Made by a program: the position numbers and the translations under genes
Notes under the pieces: generated by a model
Told to the model about the DNA's origin: nothing
The model's input: the letters and a program-made list of their open reading frames with translations, nothing else
Databases searched by the model: none
Origin: Artocarpus heterophyllus
Lineage: Eukaryota > Streptophyta > Magnoliopsida > Rosales > Moraceae
NCBI GenBank assembly: GCA_025403435.1
Contig: CM046327.1
Location: 9,850,218 to 9,914,217, forward strand
Direction: 5' to 3'
DNA length: 64,000 bases
Shown: one piece after another, positions 49,640 to 61,778 of the stretch
How positions within the stretch are numbered: position 1 is the first letter of the stretch
Layout: every line of letters starts with the position of its first letter

Positions 49640-50559
49640 ACCTTTGGCTCACTCCTCTCTCTCTCTTTCGCAGTTCTGAATGTGAGTAATTGCGAGTGGT
49701 TTTTGTTTGCCTCATTTATTATGCTGATCCTGGCCATAACCACATACCCACTTTGGAAGATACGTTACCAGATCATTTCGCCTTCACGCGCTTCTCCCTT
49801 AGCGCGTGTACAACACCGCCTCCTATGCCACTTAATTAAATTAATTAAGATTTGGCCTTGGGACTCGAGGGATGATTCGTTCTAAATCATATTTTATGTT
49901 TTTAGAGTTTACAAGGACAAGAATGTTCTAAAAGAAATTACTAAAGAAAAAAAGTTTTATAATAAGCTTAACTTGCACTAACCTATATATGCAACAAAAC
50001 AACATTGCTGATGGCAAATATTGGTGCTTATCACCGTCTCTTTGTAATGATCCGTTCTTATAGATTATTGTTATTATTATGACTACTTGTTACGTATCAT
50101 ATAAGTTTATAATGCGGACCCTAGAAAAAATAATGATATTAAACACCAGCCATATCATAAAAAACAAAGTTTATAAGTTTTTAATGTATATAAATTCTTT
50201 AATGATGAAAACATGTCCATATTGGTATCGCATAATACTGATAAACTCTAGCAATGAGTTGGGATTTTTTTAAATCTATTTTTATGTCCTATTATTCATA
50301 TGTCCATAATGGTATCGGTACCGGATAATATTAATCAACTCATTAATCAACTCTACCAATTAGTTGGGATTTTATTTAATCTATTTTTATGTGTTATTAT
50401 TCATCCAATTAATTTTTTATGGACATGCCAAACTTAACAAATATGATTAGAAATATAATATATATTTTTTTATTTTATCCACCTTATTTGACGGTTTCAC
50501 AAAAAATTCACTGTTAAATAAATGGATTATGACATAAAAACATAAAGTAAACAAATTTA
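49640..50559. other. APRT upstream region and intergenic
   Basis: The APRT promoter should lie just above 49370-49700, which contains a T run at 49566-49579. A local direct repeat ('gttgggatttt.tttaatctatttttatgt' near 50258 and 50363) is seen. No gene. Confidence 0.4.
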
Positions 50560-50595
50560 GGGTGTTTAAGGTTATGGTTTCAACCACACAGTTTC

Positions 50596-53500
50596 TGTAA
50601 CGACCCGCCTTTTTGGGCTATCACTTTATTTACTTAAACATCATTTTGTAAACAGTAATCTTATTTACTTAATAAGAAAAATACTGAAATAACTTTTTTT
50701 TAAACATTCTTTAAACGTACTTAACAATTGTTGCGATCTCTGTCGCCATTCATGTCGAGACCTCACTCAACACTTGTCTTTAAAACCATTTCAAATCGTT
50801 TCTTAAAACTTATTAAGAATCATTTATTGAACCATTGATCCAAACCTAACTTTCTAAGAAAATAAAACATTTCGTAAATATATCGTAATACCTTAAATAC
50901 ATTCCTTAAAACTGTGATTTTCTCAATATTTTAAAAACATTACATTAAATAGTGGAAAACCTTCCCTTTGTGTAGCGAAAGCAAACTGTGGTGGTATCTA
51001 TACCTAAATCCTAGCATCTGTCATCCGCGACACCCAGCTTTTCTAACGGGTCCTACTGGTCGCCCACATACTACCTACAGCATGAAGAAACTTTTTATGA
51101 GCTTTCGCTCAGTAAGTTCAAACAAAAACGCTCAGTAAGTTCAAACAAAAACTCACAAAGCATTTAAACATGCTTTCAAAACTTTTCTCATGAAAGCCTT
51201 TCTCTTAAAACATATATTATCAATACTTAAAAACGACTTTCATAAGCATTCTTCATAAAACTTTTCTAGAATGTTTTCATAAACGTTTTTTTTTTTATAT
51301 AAAACATTTAACATGTAGTAATACTTAGAATGCTTTTCGTAAAACGTCATTTATAAATTTTTTCTTAAAACTTTTATCATAAACGCTTTTCATAAACATT
51401 TTTCATAAAATACTCCTAAAACGTTTCTCATAAACGTTTTCCTAAAGCAATTTCTATAACTTTTTCATAAAATACTTAACATAAAACAATCATTAGATTG
51501 CTCTTCATAACGTTATTTATGTTTTCATAAACATTTAATATAAAACATTCCTCAGAATGTTTTTCATAGCATATAAATGTTTCATAACAAATAAATCAAG
51601 TACAATCACAATGCATGTTTTCATTTATGCTCAATTATGAACTTTCGATTATGAGCATCTTATGAACATTCTTTCTTATTTTGACTTTCTATCCTTGCTC
51701 CTTATCTTTTCTTATCTTGCACTTTAACTTTCCTCATCTAACTTTAACTTTCTACATTTTATTCCTTAACTTTCTTTATCTTATAACTTTTAGTGTTCGT
51801 ACCAACATTTTTAATCATGAGGTCATAAATGTGATGCTTCCCTTGTGGAATACTTAAGACCATCAAACTTCGAGGTCGTGTACGTCACATCTGGGAGGTT
51901 AAACTTTAACTTTGCTTTCATTACCTCGCAACGTGGAGGCTGGTACGACACTTTCTTTTTAACTTTACGTTACCTTCTGATTAACCTTAGTAAGCACATC
52001 AAATGCAACCACATCATATGCAAATGCACTTGCAAATCATAGCTTGTATTATAAAATCTATTGCATGACAAATGCAACTTATTGCGTAACAAATGCATCA
52101 CATAACGCAATCACATTTTACAAATCATAACTTTTATTTTAAAACTTATTGCATAGCAAATGCAACTTATTGCATAACAAATGCATCTTATAACGCAATC
52201 ACATTTTGCAAATCATAACTTTTATTCTGAAGCTTATTACATAACAAATGCATCATATAAGGCAATCACATTTTGTAAATCATAACTTGTATTCTGAAAC
52301 TTATTGCATAACAAATGCAACTTATATCGCAATCACATATTGCAAATCATAACTCTTATTCTGAAACATATTGCATACAGATGCAACATATAACGCACAC
52401 ATATTGCAAATCATAACTTTTATCCTAAAACATATTGCATACAAATACAACATATAACGCAATCATATATTGCAAATCATAACTTTTATTCTAAAACATA
52501 TTGCATATAAATGCAACATATTACGCAATCACATATTGCAAATCATAACTTTTATTCTGAAATATATTGCATACAAATGCAATATATTACATAACAAATA
52601 CTTCATAAAACTTGTAACTTAAATTATAACACATGATGCATTGTCAAAATGTAGGACTTATACTAATCCTAATTCGTATCTAGATTGCACATCTACATCT
52701 AGATTATAATTTGGCATATAAAAACTAGCCATTAAGTTCATCTTTTTGTTGTTCAGTCTTGGTCTTTTATCATCTGGTCATTCCAAACTAGTGATAATGA
52801 TTATCTAAAACATGTTTATGTGCTTGTCTGAAAACTTCTAAAGGTCATAACAGAGCTTAACTTTTCATATCTCTCTTGAACATGTCTAGCCTTTCCTTGA
52901 GGTGCGAAAAAATAAAAAATTAGCTCTTGTCTTTTTTGTATTTGTAGAGTCTCTCTCTTGGCTCTGCTCTTGTGACCTGTCTGTTGGTCACGAGAAATTT
53001 TATAAACTCTACTTGATTATCTAAATCGTTCTCACGATTTCTAATCAAAACTAGGGTGTCTTATAGTAGTTTTTTTTTTTTTTTTCTAGTTTCCTATAGG
53101 CAAATTGGAGGTTATATCCTTAATGGGTTTCTTATGAACCTTATTGTGTATGTTCATTATGCACTACATGATATTGTACTTATATACTATATCTTATTAT
53201 ACTCTAGATAACAAGTATCAATCATAACATTCATATCCATATCATAGTTCATAACATTCATGCATATTAATATGCAAATAGGCTTCAAACATAACGGTTG
53301 CAAATTCATTGCAAATCATATTTTGTACTTTAGAACTTTTTTGCATAATAAATGCAAATATACTTTAAAAACAACTTGCATAACCATTGCAAACTCATTT
53401 ACAAATGCATATGTAAGCATTTAAAAACTATTTACTTCATTCTGTAGGTGAAGTCTAAACTTACCCGGACTATACCCTAGCGTTCTCTATTTTGTTCCTT

Positions 53501-55757
53501 TCTCGTTCCTTTTCCTTCAATTGGTCGGCTTTGGTGTCCTGATCAAACGACAGTCGACTTATCAATTAACTTTCTTTTTATCAATATACTCGATTGATAA
53601 TATAGCGTAAACATTAAACATCCATTTTTCTTTTAACTTGACTTGTATACTATCGGTCTACCCTTTTTCATTCGCTTAATTTTGTAACCCATTGGGTTAC
53701 CTTTCGTTTACTTGAACATCTCTTATTAAATCTCTCGTCTTACATGACGGTTACATTACTTAACGTATTACGGAACATTTTTCGTCTAAGAACGTTATGC
53801 TAAATTGAAGTATTCGATTTTGTTCTAGCCATTTTCATAAAAATGACGTTTTTTCCCTTTTCGTGTTTTTTGTCAACTTCGTAATTCTATAAAACCCATT
53901 GCTTAACTTTAATATTTAATTACTTACATGTTACGAAAAAATCGCCACTAAGAAAAGTTTCCCGATATCGGGCGTTTCGGATCCATTTTGGCTATTTTCA
54001 TAAAATGACCATTTTGCCCTTAACTCATTTTTCCTCCATTATTTCCTTAACTAAACTTTAATTTCATTAAAGCTTAACATCTATGGTACTTACTACCTAC
54101 AACAGTGTAGGAAACCAACGTTCTCTAGTGAAAACTCAGTTTTCATACAATTTTATAATTTTGGCCCAAAATACAAAAATATTTATTTTTTTGTCCTCAG
54201 AACCAAAAATAATATTTTTAAACCATTAGTCCCCATTTTTCATGAGGAACATTTTTGCTCATAGTACCATATTCAAAATCCTTTGGGAAAATAACATTTT
54301 TGCCCTTTTAAAATTTTTTCTAATTTTAACAAATTCTTTGAAAAATCAAAATCTCAACTGATGTTGAGATTTTTGACGAACTGTTTGTGATGTCTAAGGG
54401 CCCGTTTGGTTCGAGTATTTGAATGAAGATTTAAATTTTTGTGAGAGAAAATACTATAGCAAAATTATTCAAACCATGATTCCAGTATCGAAACAAACGG
54501 GCCCTAATAGTTTTATCGAGATCTACAACTTTCATGTTTTGACTTTTGTGAAAATCTCACTGTACAGGGGCCTTTTTGGCTATTTTTCAATTCTGCCGAG
54601 AATGAACTTTTTCTTTTAATTTAGTCCCTAGGGTATTTTTATAAAAATCTATTTCAAAATTACAAATCTACCCCTGTAGAAATTGTTCCATGCCTTATTC
54701 AAATCATTCTCATGCTCAAACATCATTTTTACTAGAACTAATATCAAATTTACAAAAATAACACATTTTGCAAAAATTACCATTTTGCTTTTGCACCATA
54801 AACTAAAATTTCACAACTTAAACATGTCATACATCATATATACATGAAATTTCATTAAATACATGCTCAAGAACCCACATGGGTTTAAAAGAATAAAAAT
54901 CAAAACAAAATTCATAAAATTTCAAAACCTTGAAATCTAAAACTTACCCAACTTGCACCCTTTTTATTTCTAACCTTCAAAAGTCTCTTGAACTCCCTCC
55001 CAGGCTTCATTTTCATGCAAAAAAACCATAGATTAATTTCCCCTTCAACTCATGAAAAATCCCTTGAAAACTTGCTAAAAAGTTTAGGATTTTACCTTAA
55101 ATCTTGTGAAAAATCCTTGAACTTGCTTCTAAAACTTGTTTGGGGCTATTTTTGTAAAGTGTAGGGTTGAGAAAATTTTTTTGGAAGCTTTAACTATGGC
55201 TGTCGTGGGTTCTTGAGGAAGGAGAAGAAGAAAATTTTTGTGATAAGCTGCATTTAATGCTTCTTATCCACTTTGATGACTCATGGTCGTCCATAAGGAT
55301 ATCCTAGGTGGCAACATTCTATTGGGCCATATTTCCAAGCTTGGTGGCCCAATCAAATTCGGTTGGGTGTCCACTTATGGAGCCCAAAAATTTATACAGT
55401 GTAATTTTTCACCGTACGGTATTTTTCTTATACTGTTGTGGTAAAATCAGTGCAAACACATATTCCTAGATTGTGTAAAATATTTTACTTGTCTGTGGTT
55501 AATTTTTGGAGGCCGAACATAACATTTCTTATTCCTCCACATTCTCTAAGCAGTATTATTCCTATACTGCTTTAACTTAAACCGCGTAATTTTTGTACTG
55601 CGTAATCTTAAACAGTCTAATTCTTATACTACATTACTGTAATACTGTACAATTTTTCATGTTATTATACAGTATTTTTTCTTAAACTATATTTTTCGTC
55701 TTAATATAATCCTTAACTTAATACATTTTTAATGTATTAGAAATCTTGGGTGTTACA
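50596..55757 (-). mobile_element. Large solo LTR (~5 kb), sister of 18585-22585
   Basis: On the + strand the ends are TGTAACGACCCGCC and CTTGGGTGTTACA, the reverse of the ends of the 18585 element. The flanks are GTTTC (left) and GTTTT (right), a 5-bp duplication with one change. It contains the 107-bp MITE at 54398-54504. It shares the two degenerate repeat zones of its sister but lacks the GC-rich tract. No internal region, so it is a solo LTR. Confidence 0.82.
54398..54504. mobile_element. Tourist-like MITE family B, 107 bp, inside the solo LTR
   Basis: Inverted repeats GGGCCCGTTTGGTTCGA and tcgaaacaaacgggccc are flanked by TAA on both sides (54395-54397 and 54505-54507). Almost the same as 12729-12835, including length. 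The termini are closer to perfect, so it may be the younger insertion. Confidence 0.9.
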
Positions 55758-55889
55758 GTTTTAACAATAAACAAGGTAAAACTCTCGCATATTATAATAT
55801 AAAATAAAACTTCGCTATAGTATAAAACTTTCATATGCTACATTGCATGGTACAAACCACAGAATTTCAACCATTCTTCCAAACAAGTT

Positions 55890-56540
55890 TTCACTATAGA
55901 GTACCATAAATGGGTTTTATAGTGAAATAAAAAGTATACAAAGATTATTACATAATATATCTCACACTTTTAATTATCTTTCAATTTGTCTCTTTTTTAG
56001 AAACTACAAAAATATTCTTTAAATTTAAAAACTTGTTTAAGTTTCACCCCTCTCATATTCTGTGAATAAAAATAATTAGGCTAGATGACATAACCACCCT
56101 TAAATAGCTTATGAAAAATGTTTTATAGATTAAAAAAAAAACATAAAAGGCCTTGAAACAAGACATTAAATTAAAAAATATATACATGTTTTAAAAATTT
56201 TAGAATATTTTTTGACGTGCTTTCTAAGAAAACATAAATAAATTTTGATCTAAAAGGTGTTTTTGTCATTTATTTTTCTTTTTCTTTTTTTTTTTTTTTG
56301 CCCAACAAAGTTTACAAAAGATATAGATATGAATTAAAACAAGTTTTCAAATTTAAGTGATACTTTTATAGTTTCTAAAATATATGTTATTCTTTAAATA
56401 TATTTCACTACTAAATTATAATGTTTGAAAAGATTGGGGACAAGTTGAGTCAAAATTAACAGTTCACATGACATATTGACTTGAAATTGATAATTTAAGA
56501 GGCATTTATAAAATGAGAAGTAGTGTTATGTCATAATTTG
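55890..56540. other. Intergenic, nothing recognised
   Basis: AT-rich; T run near 56285-56299. The last five bases (ATTTG) would be one half of the target duplication of the next element. Confidence 0.4.
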
Positions 56541-58508
56541 TGTGACACCCGTTATTCTCCTAACGGGTATTGAGGTAATTAAATTAATTTTTAATGTATA
56601 AAAAAAATTGCTTCATTTAAATTTATTTTACAATATTTATTTTTATCTATTTTTTTAAAATTTTCTAAAATTCTCCTATATTTATTTAGTATGATTACTA
56701 AAAAGCCTTAGAACTTCTAATAAATCTCAAAAATGTCATATTGGCATTATGTGTGTTAAAGTCTTTAGATGAGACATAAGGATATCTTTTCCAACTACTC
56801 TTGACCCTCATTTTCTTTATTTCCTCCGTGACATGCTTCAACATGTCTCCTCTATAATTGTTTCTATCACTTCTCTTCAAAGACTTCATCTTTTCTTCCT
56901 TTCTCTTCCACGGTTCCCACACTCTTCTTCTCATTTCTTTGCTGAAGCAAAATACTTAGAGAACTTATTCAAGGCAGCCATAAAAATCAGCCACCATCAC
57001 CTCCATTTGAGCAAGAATTTCAGTCATACCGAAGTAAAGGAACCTGTTTTGAAGCCATTTTAAGCTTCCAACTAACCATAATCCGAGGTTAGAATCTTAT
57101 GAACAAATTTAGTCTTTCATTTATAAATTTTCTTTTATACTAAAGGATTATTCAAATTTGCGTTCTTAAACCTAAGTATATGTTTGTTGCTATTTTGGAG
57201 CATATGTATGAAGTCTAAGTGTATATGCCCTAGACAGAAAATTTATATTGTTAAACTTTATAATACCTCTATGGGCAGTGGTTATTTCTTAAAATTCTAA
57301 GATTAAATTAAAATAAATTTTATGAATGTAGTTGTATGTTGTGCTTTAGTTTTAATTGTCCTTATGCACGCCTTAGGATCAAGGGAGTATGGAGCTAACG
57401 TTAATTGATTCCAGGATTAAGAGACTGTTGATAAGCTTGAAAGGTAGGGATTCTATTACTCATCTTTTGTGAGGTTTTTATAGAATTAAAATTGATTGTT
57501 TTGCCGCAATATATATATATCTATGTTGAACTGATATTATATGATTATCACATATGAAACTATGACATGGACTCGTCTTGTATTGTACGGCGAGGAACAT
57601 AATGAATTGACACATGTTATAAATTGAGAAGCATGGTTAGGAAAACTAACTCTATTGATAATGATTCAATATAGAGAAATTGTGAGACATGAAGAGGGCG
57701 ACGGTTACGTCCTTGGGCATGAATACCCTAAAAGGTAAAGTAGGGGGAAGGCGATGACGCTTCCTTGGGTTGAAAGTCCCAGAACACACTGTACAGGAAT
57801 TGATTTGGTGAGGACTCGGGGCTTGATGTCCCCTCACCGGAACACCCTTGGAATGTTTATAGGGTGATCAAGTGCGCCCATTTGGGTTTCGATGAGTTGA
57901 GTGATACTCAATTTAACATGGATACCTAGGAACAATGATGATTGGTAATATTTGTATAAATGTGTAATTATGACACTTGGTAATGATTAACTACGGTATC
58001 CATAAGATGTGATCATAATAAACCTCATAATCTGGAATATGATGTAACTTACTAACCATGCAGATTTTAATGTGGTAATGATAGAGGTGAGTAATGGCTT
58101 TCTCTACTGAGCATAGTGTTGCTCATTCCCTTATGTTTATATCTTTTCAGGACTCACTAAGTGTGAGGTGGCTACGAGAAATATAGTTGAGGAAGTGATG
58201 TAACTATATTACATTGGGACTGCTTCAATCGTTGAGAATGTTCTTCATGATAATGTAAGCATCAATTGTTACTTTCTGTGACTGTATTATAATGTGTTGA
58301 GGGTTAAAATGATGATGACAACAGTTTATATTATTAAATTTAAGGTGCTACATTAAAACTGTGGTTTATTTGTCGTTTATATTTTTATTTTTGAGTTGAG
58401 AGTTTTCATTTAAGTCCCGGGCAAATTTTATTTTTAAGGTTTTACTTTTATTATTTATTTTTATTTTATCTCATTAAAAACTGTTAACCCCCATATAGGG
58501 GCGTTACA
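56541..58508 (+). repeat. 5' LTR of LOG element copy 2
   Basis: 1968 bp from TGTGACACCC to GGGGCGTTACA; 3 bp longer than the LTRs of copy 1. It should drive the element's transcript. Confidence 0.92.
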
Positions 58509-58515
58509 GAATTTT

Positions 58516-58527
58516 TGGTATCAGAGC
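58516..58527 (+). promoter_or_regulatory. Primer binding site (initiator tRNA-Met), copy 2
   Basis: TGGTATCAGAGC begins 7 bases after the LTR end; it is followed by 'ctaggttcgg', extending the match to the tRNA with one shift. Confidence 0.9.
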
Positions 58528-59961
58528 CTAGGTTCGGTTAACCTAGGGAGTGTAGCACCACTTTAAAAAAATATATTTTTGAGATGGTTTTGAAGCTGAA
58601 TTTTCATTGTCATCATCAAAATGAACCTTCACATTGATTTATACAGTCTAGAAGGATGTAACATGGAAAGGCCATAGAATGAAAATACTAATGGTTATAT
58701 GAGTACAATAATTATATAGAAGGAAAATATTAATAGTTATGAGGGAATGATAATTATATGAAATGAGTTTATAAGTAGAATGCTTATGAGAGATTCGTAT
58801 AATATTAGGATCTATAAGCATATTTAATTCGTATAAACGATGAGAAATTCGTATAGATACGAGGATTTAAGAGCCTTTTGTCTCGTGAAAAACAATAAGA
58901 AATATAAGGCTTGATTTATTGATTTTAAAGTTTGACATAGATATGCCAAATTTTTCGTAATTGATTCAAACCTAAGTAATGATTATGTGTGGATTCGATG
59001 GAGCACATAAGTGTCAATAACTTTTCTTGAAAGTTCTATTTATTTGAGGAATATGATATAAGTTGGGAATCATGGTATTGAATCTTGAGAGAGATAAATG
59101 TTAGACTTTTGGTCTGTTGAGACTGTGTAAAGTCTAGAATGCATGAATATCAAAATTGGAATATTTCGTTACGTACATTGTATTTAAGTGTATCAGTGAA
59201 TCTTTTGGTTACCTAAGGTTTTGTTATATGAGGAAATTATATATTGTATGAGTAGAATTGTGGGGATTGTAGATGTTCTTAAGTAGTAACATCAAGTGTC
59301 TTTGTTCATTGATATGGTCTACGTTGGAAGACGTAAATCGTATTGATTTCAAGGTTAGTCGCATTCTAAACCCTTGGTAGTAATGATGATGAATCCATTG
59401 ATAGATGTTAAGTATTATCAATAACATATGGGTGTATGCATTGTTCAATAAGGTTTTGATTAAAACAAAATTATTTGAGTTGCTGGATCATTCAGGAAGA
59501 TCCTTGTTGTCGTTAAATTAGATTTGTTGTTCATAGTTAACTTATCTATAGTGGCTTGAATTGGGTTTAAGATTTATACAAATTGGTTTTCAATTTTGTG
59601 TTTGTTATTTAACTCGTTCTAAATGTGTTAAGGCCGAAACAACCTGACCATTTTCAACTAAGAACATTTGGGCCTAGTTCAAATCTTAAATCAGTTTGAT
59701 TCACACTGTCTCTCCCACGTGGTTTCTATACGTGTCATATACAGTGGTTTAATTATTGTTTACATATACGTTTACTGTGCATAGGAACTTATTTCTCCGA
59801 GTTCACTTTTTCTCTCTTAATTTGTTATTTTCTCTTAAATCGCAAATCCTCTTCTTTTTCATTAAAAATTCTTCTTTTCTTCTAAAAGAAGAAGGAATTC
59901 TAGGATTCTGCAATTTACTATCTTAATTTTTCCTTTCTATTTACTCTTCTTTCATCTCATC
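58528..59961 (+). other. Untranslated leader of LOG element copy 2
   Basis: About 1.4 kb without a + strand frame of note. It is nearly the same as the copy 1 leader. Candidate functions are RNA packaging or dimerisation; none is visible. Confidence 0.55.
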
Positions 59962-60534
59962 ATGGACCCAAAGTACCAACATCTGAGAAAGTATTTCCCA
60001 TCACTCTCCCAAAAGATTCTCAAAAAGAAATACAAGGCTAGAATTACTCGGTTGTGGATTCTTATGCGTTTTGGTATCCCTTGTGATGTGAGAATGTTAA
60101 TAGAGGGGAAAATCCGTCCGAGTGACTTTAGTCAAGATGTCGGTTTACCAGGAACAGGTACCAGTCGTAGTGCAATGAAAAGAAGAGCTCGTGCCATCGT
60201 GGTCGCTTGTAACAAATGTGGAAGACAAAATTGTAACGGTAAATGTACTTCACCTGGTTATATGTCTACGAATAGAGAGGATAAAATAAGGTTTTGTAGG
60301 GATGGACTTTCAAAGGAGAACTTGGATAGCATCCATCCTCCTCTCCACGGTCACCCTAGTGGATATGTTCAAGGAGCTATTTTTAAACTCTGGCCTAAAT
60401 TTTATACAGAAAGACAACGCCTCAGGAATATGGTATTTCTAGATCCTGTTTGCCAAGCCATAAGAAAACTGGATGGGAATAAGTCATCGCTCTATAAAGG
60501 TTATTTAGTCTTTACTTATTTGAAGCAGTTTTAG
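59962..60534 (+). CDS. Basic Cys-rich protein of the LOG element, possible nucleic-acid-binding protein
   Basis: This 190-residue frame starts at an ATG about 1.4 kb after the primer site, where gag normally starts. It is very basic. KRRAR at 73-77 precedes a C-x2-C-x4-C-x3-C cluster (Cys 83, 86, 91, 95), then a Pro-Gly pair at 98-99. The Cys spacing is not the retroviral CCHC knuckle. The basic run, Cys cluster and Pro-Gly together recall the layout of the small nucleic-acid-binding proteins of carlavirus-like plant viruses. This is a visual likeness only. Compared with copy 1, one G is missing near codon 172, so the original stop is bypassed and about 17 foreign residues follow. Possible roles are RNA binding in place of gag, or silencing suppression; neither is shown. 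Confidence 0.6.
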   Translation: MDPKYQHLRKYFPSLSQKILKKKYKARITRLWILMRFGIPCDVRMLIEGKIRPSDFSQDVGLPGTGTSRSAMKRRARAIVVACNKCGRQNCNGKCTSPGYMSTNREDKIRFCRDGLSKENLDSIHPPLHGHPSGYVQGAIFKLWPKFYTERQRLRNMVFLDPVCQAIRKLDGNKSSLYKGYLVFTYLKQF

Positions 60535-61127
60535 CTGATGATTCAACAGTTTGTGTTTTTCTTTTACTCAGAATATTTGCTTTTGTGTTTGAAATAATTG
60601 TGATTATTAGATTGATACAGTAAGTGTTAATATCTTATTTAATTTATGATTTTCTTAAATATATATATAATAAAATATATTATCTTATCAGACACGTTAC
60701 ATACAGGTACAGTAATATGTTTGAATTTTGAAAAGCTTATCCAGATATTTCAAGATTTGTGTCTCAAATTTCAAAAGTTCTACAGTATTTGTCGTTTATA
60801 TTAAATTTCTAGACTTGGTGTATATTTGTCAAAAAGTCTACAGTTGTGTCATGAGGGTCTTCTGTCAAATTGTTCTCAATTGTCAAAAGTTATACAATTA
60901 GAGTCTAATCTTTTTCAAAAAGTGAATCAGATTTTCTGTAAACTATCAATCACCTTATCTTACTTTCTTATCCGCACAAGATTTTGTTTAAATCTTTGGA
61001 TTACCTTTTCATTACCTACTCGTCTATCTCTTTAGCCCTTTTTGTATATTTCTCATCTTTAAAAACTCATGTAGAACCCGAAGTCTAAGTGGAGCAGACA
61101 TTAAGCAACCACTTCTATAAACCAAAT
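60535..61127 (+). other. Spacer between the Cys-rich frame and the LOG-like gene
   Basis: About 590 bp, AT-rich, with a short (TA) run near 60659-60672. It could hold an internal promoter or a re-initiation site for the LOG-like frame; no motif is certain. Confidence 0.4.
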
Positions 61128-61778
61128 ATGTCTACCTCCCAGTCCACGAAGAAAATAAAGAATGTCTGTGTCTTTTGTGGTTCCAGCCTTGGAAAAGATA
61201 AAGCTTATTTAGAAGCTGCAAATCACTTAGGGCAAGTCCTAGCACGCAAGAAGATTAACATAATCTATGGGGGTGGTAGTATAAAAATGATGGTAAATAT
61301 GGCACTAGCAGCTAGGTCTAGCGACGCTACTGATGTAAGAATTTGGCCTCATATTCCAGTTGAAGGAAACCTTTGTAAGGAAGCCATAGGTAAGGGAGAA
61401 GGAGTCAGGAGTATCCCTAAAAATTTTAAAGACATAATCTATAATTCTGATGCTTTTATAGCATTACCTGGTGGTCTAGGTACTCTTGAGGAAATATTTA
61501 TAGTTGCTTGTGGGCAATTATTGGGCTTTTATTCCAAACCTTTGGGACTGCTGAACGTAAAGGGTTTTTATGACGGTCTTTTGAAATTTCTAGATTACGC
61601 TGTGGAAGAAAACATCACTACAGAATCGGAGAGACAAATCTTTGTCACTGCTTCAACAGCTGAGGAATTGATAGATAAAATGCAAATCATACATCCAGAA
61701 TCCGACACTGCAACATCCAAGCTTGAATGGGAAAGGGAAAGCCGGGAGCGGCCAATTGATTTGAATCTCCATCTGTAA
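61128..61778 (+). CDS. LOG-like protein, retroelement-borne, copy 2
   Basis: This 216-residue frame is open from the ATG at 61128, with family marks at the same residues as the copy at 31112-31762: VFCGSS 15-20, GGGS 48-51, PGGLGTLEE 114-122. It differs from copy 1 by Lys145 instead of Asn, a position next to the conserved LLNV segment. The absence of introns and of the HxRK motif is shared, so both traits predate the spread of the element. It is the second frame on the element's sense strand, and its translation would need its own transcript, leaky scanning or re-initiation. An out-of-frame open stretch on the opposite strand is a shadow. Confidence 0.85.
   Translation: MSTSQSTKKIKNVCVFCGSSLGKDKAYLEAANHLGQVLARKKINIIYGGGSIKMMVNMALAARSSDATDVRIWPHIPVEGNLCKEAIGKGEGVRSIPKNFKDIIYNSDAFIALPGGLGTLEEIFIVACGQLLGFYSKPLGLLNVKGFYDGLLKFLDYAVEENITTESERQIFVTASTAEELIDKMQIIHPESDTATSKLEWERESRERPIDLNLHL

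Larger units (their letters stand above)
50560..55889. mobile_element. MITE family A, copy 6, split by a solo LTR
   Basis: The left piece 50560-50595 ('gggtgtttaaggttatggtttcaacc') and right piece 55758-55889 ('taaaactctcgcatattataat' through 'aaccattcttccaaacaag') join into a normal family A element when the LTR between them is removed. The MITE was therefore there first. Confidence 0.65.

Noticed and set aside
56698..56934. 78-codon frame found in every LTR copy of the LOG element
   Set aside because: Repeated because LTRs are repeated. Changes between copies are not codon-biased and the composition is unremarkable.
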